64,000 bases of DNA from Liolophura sinensis. Lineage: Eukaryota; Mollusca; Polyplacophora; Chitonida; Chitonidae. Positions 1 to 29,266 of this stretch are shown in pieces. Position numbers and translations under genes: made by a program. Numbering within the stretch: the first letter of the stretch is position 1; every line of letters begins with the position of its first letter. The notes beneath the pieces were generated by a model that was not told where the DNA came from, searched no databases, and saw nothing but the letters and a program-made list of their open reading frames with translations. Location of the stretch: NCBI RefSeq assembly GCF_032854445.1, contig NC_088305.1, positions 29,598,628-29,662,627 on the forward strand, written 5' to 3'.

Positions 1-1920
1 AATTACCGGTTCAGGCACATACTAATATTCGATCTGACAGCCACGTGTTCATACAAGTGGCGTGATGTGATGTGACGTCACATGACGTTCTTCACAATTT
101 CCCCTTAATTTGTCCATGTGACATTTTGAATATAGTTAATTTTTGTGAATCACCTCTGATGAACTACCTTAAAGCAGTTTTAATAAGTTTTAATTCATTT
201 TAAAACCCTGGTTCAAATCCTTGTCTAACTTGGTCATAACAGCCGCTAAAATGTAACGGAACATGTACATTTCGACTGTCTTGGGTTTATTACAATACAT
301 TAAAATTTGCAAAGCACTGTCACGTTGTTAGACCAGCTAACAATTTATTGAAGACACGCTCAAAACTAAATCCAGTATGTCATGAATACCATTTGCATAC
401 TAATCAAAAACCTTCAATAAGAGATTGCAAACCATCAATAAAAAATATCAGTGCAATAACATATATGAAGTTAACTTTTTACATCTCACTTGTTATTTTC
501 AGCCAGCTGAGAAAGAGAACCTAATATTCAAATATATATTCTTTAACATTAAAACTGATTAATGTATTCTTTGCTGAGTGAGTGAGTGAGTTAGTGCTTG
601 GGGTTTAGTGTCGTACTTGACAATTTTTCAGTCATATGATGCTTCACTGAATATGACTTAGAAGGCAAGCAAGGCGACCCGCAACCTATCAGTTATAAGG
701 TCATTTTCAACAAATTTCAACCACTACCAATGGTTTCGAGGATAAGTGAGTCCAATTCCCTACAACAATAACGCATGAAGATGCTATGACCTTCAGAGAC
801 CTACATGCAAACCCCCTTAACAAATCCTGAGGTGCTGATTTGCTACTTCTTGTCACATGATACAATGTTGCACAGCAGTTGTCAGGACGTAAAAAAATGT
901 ATTGGAATGACTGGGTGTTTATGACATAAAAATACTGTAGGGAATATTAACTTTGCCATGTAAGAAATAAGTGGTTTCCAACTGTTTATTAAAAATAAGA
1001 TAAAAAAAGAAATGGTTTTGCTGTGACAGGTGACCGAGTTCACGTTCCAGTGATTTTAAGAAAACAGTATTGGGCTTTAAATGCCGCCTTGAAAGGTAAT
1101 AAAATATCAATTTTGGAGGTGAAACTTAGATACTCGGTATTGGACAAGTATCATGCTTCTAATATCAACAGAATTATCAGAATCAGACATAATAAACAAC
1201 TTAGTCGAGGAAATAAGAATTCATGTAGACAGGAAGAAGAAATGAGATGTGGTAAGTACAGCTTTCATGAAAATGATTCCGGATTCATACCAATGTGTGC
1301 AGCATCTATTGAATAAAAATCATCTGCGCATACATATTATTATTACATGGGGAAAATGCACAGGTAAAAATTTATATTGGCTCAAAATACATTTTGTTAA
1401 AGTTCAACTATGGTGGAAATTTCAGAAAAATTTGTGTTGGGTTAAAACAATAATATCAAAAATAAAAAAATAGTGAAATTGTACTTCAAAAAAATGTTCA
1501 ACAATGTTGCATATCAACAATGTTTTATCGTACTGCTGCCCGGATGTCCACTGAAACCAACGGGGAAAATCACTAAAAATTGAGTTCATTGTAAATAAAC
1601 TTAAAGGGCATCTAGAAAATCTAGTAAAACTATTCAGGTAGGTAAAATGTGCACATTAAGAATAAATATCAAAAATGACATGTACCCCTTCTCAATATCC
1701 TATAGCACGGCAGTCATTAGTGGTATGCCTACGCCATGGACGATTAAGCTATCCGAAATCCTCACACTTGGCTGTTATGAAAGATGAAAAAAAAAATTAA
1801 TTTTATCATTGTAGCAATGCCCTTAAAATATGGCTAAAGTAATAAACACCATGTCTCATGCCAACAAGTAAAGAAAATACAGTATACATGTAGATGTATA
1901 TTCTGATGTCAAGCAAACTT
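1..1920. other. Gene-free left margin
   Basis: I see no gene here. The short open frames have no family resemblance and no splice-site pattern. The stretch is AT-rich. It holds a decayed SINE fragment near 573-720 and, near 70-83, a perfect 14-base palindrome with a CRE-type TGACGTCA core. No gene start is visible close to that core, so a regulatory role is a guess. Confidence 0.5.
573..720 (-). mobile_element. Decayed SINE fragment, family B
   Basis: Begins with GAGTGAGTGAG followed by the GCTTGGGGTTTA and CAGTCATATGA blocks found in the better copies at 4687-5054 and 20144-20481. It lacks the tRNA-like head that those copies carry on their right side. The strand given is the inferred sense of the element (head to tail). 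Confidence 0.55.
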
Positions 1921-2318
1921 CTGTATCCCTGAAGAAATACTGGAGACCTCCAGTAAACATCTGCATCACTGAAGAACTACTGGAGACCTCCAGTAAACAT
2001 CTGCATCCCTGAAGAACTACTGGAGGCCTCCAGTAAACATCTGCATCACTGAAGAACTACTGGAGACCTCCAGTAAACATCTGCATCACTGAAGAACTAT
2101 TGGAGACCTCCAGTAAACATCTGCATCCCTGAAGAACTACTGGAGACCTCCAGTAAACATCTGCATTCCTGAAGAACTACTGGAGACCTCCAGTAAACAT
2201 CTGCATCACTGAAGAACTACTGGAGACCTCCAGTAAACATCTGCATCACTGAAGAACTACTGCAGACCTCCAGTAAACATCTGCATCACTGAAGAACTAC
2301 TGCAGACCTCTAGTAAAT
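1921..2318. repeat. 40-bp minisatellite, about 10 copies
   Basis: Head-to-tail copies of a unit built on CTGCATCACTGAAGAACTAC plus TGGAGACCTCCAGTAAACAT. Copies differ by one to three bases. Each unit contains the short palindrome TGGAGACCTCCA. Confidence 0.93.
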
Positions 2319-2644
2319 TTTGCCTTTCAATGTTCACTTCAACAACAATCGTGTCTCTCCTTGTAGCAGGCCCATCGTAATGCCATGTTTATTTACAGTG
2401 CTGCCTCACTAAACCACCATGCTTAATACACTGCATGTGGAGGTGTGACTCAAAGTTCACCAGCACACAGCCTTTGTCCTATTAAAATCTGAGTACCAAG
2501 TAAGGATTCTGAAGAAGGTAGCCCGACGGCTTATTTCAAGGTCTTGTAAACATCAATCAAACAGAAAACCTAAAAACCAGGCTCTTTCTTTTACCCATCC
2601 TTCCTCTATGCACCTCTTATCACCTCTTATTTTCCCTAAACATG

Positions 2645-2805
2645 GACAGTCATGTTTACCACAGCACACACGTCTGTTCGTCCTGTCATGGACTTGAATG
2701 ATGGAGATCGGGACAAAAACAGTCATGTTTAGCACAGCACACACGTCTCTCCGCCCTGTCATGTGCTTGAATGATGGAGATCGGGACAAGGACAGTCATG
2801 TTTCA
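2645..2805. repeat. Tandem duplication of about 90 bp
   Basis: Two adjacent copies share CATGTTTA, CACAGCACACACGTCT, CTTGAATGATGGAGATCGGG and a following ACAGTCATGTTT, with about 5-10% mismatch. Confidence 0.8.
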
Positions 2806-2904
2806 GATTAAAATATCTACATTAGACACTTGCAATAATAAAACATTGCATGTTTAACACAAACAACATAATCAAGCAGCACGCTGTTGTACATCAAATG
2901 TCCA

Positions 2905-3038
2905 GGGGCCTATTGCAGAAAGCCATCGTAGCCTAAGTTGACTGTAACTTAAAAATACCACTGCAACATATGCTTTTAACATGTGTCACCATGGTAGTTA
3001 CGATCGAGTTAGGCTGCAATTACTTTATGCAAACAGCC
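2905..3038. mobile_element. Foldback MITE, GGGCC-ended type
   Basis: The left end starts GGGGCCTATTGCAGAAAG and the right end, read on the other strand, starts GGCTGTTTGCATAAAG. Both continue into a GCCTAA block, so the termini form an imperfect inverted repeat around a short centre. There is no coding content. I found three other foldbacks with related ends, at 18394, 20502 and 56533. Confidence 0.6.
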
Positions 3039-3162
3039 AGTGAACTGGCAAATTTAAGACTTTTCACTTAATACATTTCATTGATGATCTACACATGGCA
3101 AGATAATAACTTGTGTGAAATCTGTTCACTTTGGACATGTGATATACTAATAAGAAATGACT

Positions 3163-3361
3163 TACTGTAATTCGTCAACCTTTTCGCATGTTTGCAAGCT
3201 GTTTATTCAAGGATATTCCCCTGGCATTATTCCGTGAAGAGTAATAATACTTTTTTCGGAATCCAACCAATGCAGTTTTGTCTCCAAAATCTAATCGTAA
3301 ATATGCCTAAATTGCACTGAAAGTTGCTCTGTCATATGTGGAAAGGTTGAGGAATTAGGGT
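3163..3361. mobile_element. MITE M1 copy 1
   Basis: The left end is CTGTAATTCGTCAACCTTTT and the right end read in reverse is CCCTAATTCCTCAACCTTTC, a terminal inverted repeat of about 28 bases. TA dinucleotides flank it, which would fit Tc1/mariner-type target duplication (inference). Related copies lie at 8702-8921 and 21507-21716, and a lone terminus at about 13902-13925. Confidence 0.65.
3202..3207 (-). terminator. Candidate poly(A) signal of MAP3K20
   Basis: AATAAA on the minus strand about 250 bases past the MAP3K20 stop codon. It sits inside MITE M1 copy 1, so the gene may have taken its 3' end signal from a transposon. Another minus-strand AATAAA occurs near 2392. Confidence 0.3.
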
Positions 3362-3455
3362 ACTTGTAAGGGTAAAAAATTCCAGCACACTCCCTCTCCA
3401 ATGTACAATAGTCACATTACATGCTAAATGTTTCCATATAACACCGCTTGCTTAT

Positions 3456-24514
<21,059 letters not shown>

Positions 24515-24566
24515 CTAAAACATGATCCAACAAACAAGGTTTAATATCTGATACAAAAAACTGGGC

Positions 24567-25677
24567 CTGAAAGCATGATCCCATGAAGCAATGCTGGACA
24601 CAGTGAATCAGTGATGAAAACATGATCCGGTGAATCAGTGCTGAAAACAGGACCCAGTAAATCAGTGCTGAAAACATGATCCAGTGAATCAGTGCTGAAA
24701 GACGACCCAGTGAATCAGTGCTGAAAACATGATCCAATGAAGCAATGTTGAAAACATGATCCGGTGAATCAGAGCTGAAAACATGATCCAGTGAATTAGT
24801 GCTGAAAACATAACCAGTGAATCAGAGCTGAAAACATGATCCAATGAAGCAGGGCTGACAACATGGTCCAGTGAATCAGTGATGAAAACATGATCCAATG
24901 AAGCAATGCTGAAAACATGATCCAGTGAATCAGGGCTGAAAACATGATCCAGTGAATCAGTGCTGAAAACATGATCCAGTGAATCAGTGATGAAAACATG
25001 ATCTAGTGGATCAGTGCTGAAAACATGATCCAGTGAATCAGAGCTGAAAACATGATCCAGTGAATCAGAGCTGAAAACATGACCAGTGAATCAGCGCTGA
25101 AAACATGATCTTGTGAATCAGTGCTGAAAACATGATCTTGTGAATCAGTGCTGAAAATATGATCCAATGAAGCAGTGCTGAAAACATGATCAAGTGAATC
25201 AGTGCTGAAAACATGATCCAATGAATCAGTGCTGAAAACATGATCCAATGAATCAGTGCTGAAAACATGACTAGTGAATCAGAGCTGAAACATGATCCAG
25301 TGAATCAGTGCTGAAAACATGATCCAATGAATCAGTGCTGAAAACATGATCCAATGAAGCAGTGTTGAAAATATGATCCAATGAATCAGTGCTGAAAAAA
25401 TGATCTGGTGAATCAGTGCTGAAAACATGATCCAGTGGAGCAGCACTGAAAACATGATCCAGTAAATCAGTGCTGAAAACATGATCCAGTGAATCAGTGC
25501 TGAAAACATGATCCAATGAAGCAGTGCTGAAAACATGATCAAGTGAATCAGTGCTGAAAACATGACCAGTGAATCAGAGCTGAGAACATGATCCAATGAA
25601 GCAGGGCTGAAAACATGATCCGGTGAATCAGGGCTGGAAACATGACCAGTGAAGCAGTGCTGAAAACATGATCCAAG
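24567..25677. repeat. 27-bp satellite-like array, about 41 copies, 1.1 kb
   Basis: Unit GATCCAGTGAATCAGTGCTG plus AAAACAT, with frequent AATGAAGCA variants and some two-base-shorter units. Because 27 is a multiple of three, the minus strand stays open in several frames (MDHVFSTDSL-type repeats), which I do not read as a gene. The array starts about 50 bases upstream of the MAP3K20 5' acceptor, so it is probably intronic. Confidence 0.95.
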
Positions 25678-26297
25678 GTCGGGAACAATTGGTGTGCCAG
25701 TTTGTCAAAATTATAAAGCAGTACAAGGGAGCATGTGGATCGTGGTCAAGAGGTTTATAAGTTTGTATGGCTGCTGGCATGGCTTAACGTCCCATGGAAG
25801 ACTACTTGTCTTCCACTTTTCAGCTGCCACCAAAGTCATATAACAGGGTGTGCATTTCAGTACATCACATTACGGAAAAGTTTCTCAGTAATTTGTCAAC
25901 TGGTTTGGTTTCCACCACCCATAAAATTGACCAACATTGAATAAATGATGAATATTTCATATGACATTAAACAGCAACATATGATCAAATCATATTAAAT
26001 CAACTGAAGTAGTACAATCCGGTGGTTCCCCCCCCTGAGATTTGGCCGGATATTTTCTTCATGAAGCACCATGCAATAAACCATCACTGTGCATATATAA
26101 TATATAATATAAGAGAAGCAACAATGGGATCAGTATTGATTATTGCAGGCCTACCCTTAAATTGCTACTCAGGACATAAACAAATGCTGTTTCAATTTTA
26201 GTCTCGGAGATCGAATCCCCGACTGAAATATTCCACACCTCGATCCACTAACTTCTGGTCTTCCCTTGGGTTAAGATAGACGTCATCTTAATCTTAA
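25678..26297. other. Gene-free stretch with a worn SINE-like remnant
   Basis: Nothing coding seen. Around 25770-25995 the minus strand shows a family C type remnant (GTTGCTGTTTAATGTCATAT and TTTTATGGGTGGTGGAAACC). The stretch ends at the TTAA target site of the piggyBac-type element. Confidence 0.5.
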
Positions 26298-27251
26298 CCC
26301 TTTCCATGCGTAATTCCATATTACATAACATATAGCCCTTGCGTAATTAATTACGGCTTTTTTGATCAAATTGCTATCCTTGCTCTTGTTATGGTTTTTA
26401 TAGAGTCAAGTGTATAATTTTAGCCAAGAACTGAGAGGGAATTAATTATCCTCTATTTCTCTTTTTTTGAAACACCAACAGTGCGGTACCCATTCACAGG
26501 GATGCCCATTGGGAAGGGCAAAAAGGGCACTATATGCTATGTAGATATGAATTTTCAAAAAAACAATGTATATATAGCCACAGAAATCCACAAAAAATAA
26601 AACTGATGGTGATGAAATCTCATTTATTTATGAATCCTATGAATTCCAGGGTCTATTCGGCACTAGTAATTTTTTTTAGTGTGGTACAAGCCAAAACAGG
26701 GGGCTGGGTGGAGGGCTGGGTGGGAGCCGCATGTACTACAATAATGAACTGATTCTGATTCTGTGTGTTGAGAACTGTCACCGCCTGAATGATCGTCATC
26801 AAACTGGTCTTCTACTTCAAAATCACTTCCGTGATCACTATTTGCACTGTCATTGCTTCCTAGGCTATCTTCCGAATCATATTCGTCATCGTCCAACCAG
26901 TCACTGATAATGCTACGAGCTTGTTCAGCGGAATATCGCTGACGTTTTCTTCCCTCACATGCGGCTTGCATGGGCGCCGCCATTTTGTTGGCCTCTCGCC
27001 TTGTAAACAAAGTCTGACTTAGTTTTACCCAACAGTCCTAGTCGGGATAAATGAAAACGAGGCTAGATCGCTCTAAATTTAGGCTTTAGTTAAGGGGGAA
27101 TCCCTTACAGGTCACCAGAATAGCCTAGCCTCGTTCTCAGAAAAACTACATCACGGAACTCCCTACCTGCATAAATTACGCGTTTACGCGTCTAACGCAA
27201 GCTGATGTGGTCTACAGAAAACGCGTATACGCGTCAAACGCATGGAAAGGG
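26298..27251 (-). mobile_element. Non-autonomous piggyBac-type element with TTAA target sites
   Basis: TTAA lies at 26294-26297 and at 27252-27255. The ends are inverted: CCCTTTCCATGCG on the left and CGCATGGAAAGGG on the right, 13 of 13 bases. CGCG-rich subterminal sequence follows on the right. Inside, the minus strand holds a 115-residue open frame starting at 27010; a later Met opens MAAPMQAACEGRKRQRYSAE, then a long Asp/Ser/Glu-rich stretch, the style of a piggyBac transposase N-terminus. No catalytic domain is present, so the element cannot move on its own. Confidence 0.82.
26663..27010 (-). pseudogene. Truncated piggyBac-like transposase N-terminus
   Basis: 115 residues. A basic patch (RKRQRYS) is followed by EQARSIISDWLDDDEYDSED and further acidic repeats, as is usual at the start of piggyBac-family transposases. 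The frame ends without any DDE-type catalytic region or C-terminal Cys-rich domain. Assignment rests on the surrounding TTAA and inverted ends more than on sequence identity. Confidence 0.6.
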
Positions 27252-27397
27252 TTAAACCCAGGTCTTCCACACAGTTCGTAAGGAACATTTAATTAATTAC
27301 TATTTTACTTACATGACATTAATGTGCCAGCTTCGGTGACCTAATCTGTGCCGCATACAGATTGGATCATACCAAAGACCAAAAATGGTACTTAACT

Positions 27398-27490
27398 GTT
27401 GGCCCAGTGTCAGTATAATGTATAATTTAAAGTGTACTGTGTCATGCTGGTGTCTTTGGCATGACACCAGTGGCGGCACAGACTGGCTGT
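27398..27490. repeat. Dispersed repeat block with GGCCCAGTGTCAGTATAATG
   Basis: A similar block, GGCCCAGTGTCGGTATAATG, occurs at about 51881-51960 and is likewise followed by GT-rich sequence and a CCAGTG motif. It is therefore part of an unidentified interspersed element. Confidence 0.5.
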
Positions 27491-28205
27491 TTGCCGAGGA
27501 TGGTATACCGGGGAAGCCTTCATGGCTATAATAATAAATCTATTCTAAATTGAGTGGCGTCGTCTGGTGGTGGTGGTGAGGTGCGGTGCGGAAAGCAGGT
27601 CTTTAGGCTGGTGTCTTTTATTTGCGCGAGGCCTGTTCAATAACAAAGACAATCAACCTGGACCTTTGTTGAGTATGAAATTAACATTGTTAGCATCGAG
27701 ACTCCAACGACATTATGCCAGTATAAGAAAAGGAGTTCAAGTCTTTCTAGGTTAGTGGATCTATATGACTGCAGTGATATCAAACGCTATAAGAATACGT
27801 CACATTCACACTGATTTTACAAATTGTATGAAATAACTTTTGTTGGGAATTTTAAAGCGGAGGTTGCTGTCTCCTGGTAGAGTTTTTTCACAATAAACAT
27901 CTGTGATGCCTGATGGGGTTCATTGATTAACACAAGGATCAACCTGGTCTTTACAAATCTCCTTTTGTGTTGGTTTTGTTTCACTAATCCAATTTTCCAA
28001 CACACTTTCGACCTGTCGAGCGATGCATGGCCTATAGGGATGCTATATTCTCTGCATCGCACGAGGGCGTTGCCGTTGGCAGGGAAACGAAGACATGACC
28101 ATGGATCGATGTCATGAAAGGATGCTGTGACAGCGAGCATACGACTGGAAAAAATAAAGAAAACAAAATGAGCATAAACAGAAATGGGTACAATGTGAGA
28201 GTTAC

Positions 28206-28262
28206 CTTTTCTACAATCTCGAAGACAGACGGCGGCATTGCCTCTATCTTTGAACTTTACCA
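28206..28262 (-). other. Candidate non-coding first exon of MAP3K20
   Basis: On the minus strand this ends GAAAAG before GTAACT, an acceptable donor, and it lies upstream of the acceptor above coding exon 1 (24514). Joining it there gives an open frame that stops before the real ATG, so it would be 5' UTR. The exon's start is not visible. Speculative. Confidence 0.25.
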
Positions 28263-28499
28263 ATGCTAGTCATACCACATCAATAATGTGAACTTGCACC
28301 TGCGGAAATGTGTATGCCACAAAAGGGTCTACCTTATGGCTGTTGTCGTAATATTATGTGCATTCCTACAACAGAGCTGTTCAGATGTGATTGATATAAT
28401 TAAATTCGAGTGCTCTTTGTATTGATTGATAGATGATCATGTAATGATATTTTATTTAGAAAGTTGTGGTTTCGGGGATCCTTTACCAAGCTGCCTCTG

Positions 28500-28663
28500 A
28501 TTCAGTAGCCTGTTAACGACAACCGGAAGTGGGTCGTTAATGTATTCGGTAAGCATGGAGAAAAAACAAGAGGACTTCGGCGACGAACTTGTGACGGCAT
28601 TTCTTCTACAATTCTTATTAAGCGAAGTAAACCTGGGACAAACCATGCGCTCGGTCACGTGAG
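28500..28663 (+). promoter_or_regulatory. Candidate promoter and first exon of the NHL-1-type gene
   Basis: It contains an ETS-type CCGGAAGT (28523-28530) and an E-box GGTCACGTGA (CACGTG at 28656-28661). A possible non-coding exon ends at 28663 before GTAATA and could join the acceptor at 29257-29258. Within it, 28555-28662 is a 35-codon open frame (MEKKQEDFGDELVTAFLLQF and onward) that would act as an upstream ORF. No transcript data support this. Confidence 0.35.
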
Positions 28664-29266
28664 GTAATATTTTTTTTGTAATTACCAGCATCCTTCGTTT
28701 GGTGATAAATTTGTTTCTCGCGCCGAGCGGGAAGAAATCTAGCCGTGGACTAATCCATCTAGATGACTCAGTGTACTATTTTAAAATTCTAACATTCGCT
28801 GTCGCCACTCTTCCTCTCTGGACCCATCCTGCTATCCTGGGATTCGTGTTCTCTGACAGCCTTTATTCTGCCTCTCAATGGTGAAGAGACCGACCACTTT
28901 GATTTGGAATGCTATGCTTCGTACAAAAGTAAATAAACAGTATACGTAGGCCTACATACTCAAAATAAGCAGAAACAGAACTTTTTCTTCAACATAAACC
29001 AATATCTAACCTGTCTCTTAAAGAGCGCTCACTCTAGAGCTGTGCCAGTGGCATAATGTATTCGAGACAGCCCCAGCAGAGTCCAGAGTTCACCTCACCT
29101 CTCATCCACTTTATATGTAACATACTGGGCCTAGGCTAACTTAGTTTGAATCCCTGATCTGGCTGGTTCGGTCCAAAAAGTAGCTTTAGGTCAAAGCATT
29201 CATCAGATACCTTATTGCTCTGTAGGTTTAACCATGAATGTGTTGTGTGTATTTACAGGTGTTGTC

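Larger units (their letters stand above)
2319..3455. other. Region downstream of MAP3K20, 3' UTR at least in part
   Basis: This stretch lies past the MAP3K20 stop codon, which reads leftward. It contains a two-copy duplication (2645-2805), a foldback element (2905-3038) and a MITE (3163-3361). On the minus strand an AATAAA lies at 3202-3207, about 250 bases after the stop and inside the MITE. I see no other gene. Confidence 0.5.

Noticed and set aside
27817-28263. 148-residue minus-strand frame
   Set aside because: No family resemblance. Splice-like signals at 28206 and near 28150 suggest at most untranslated exon sequence.
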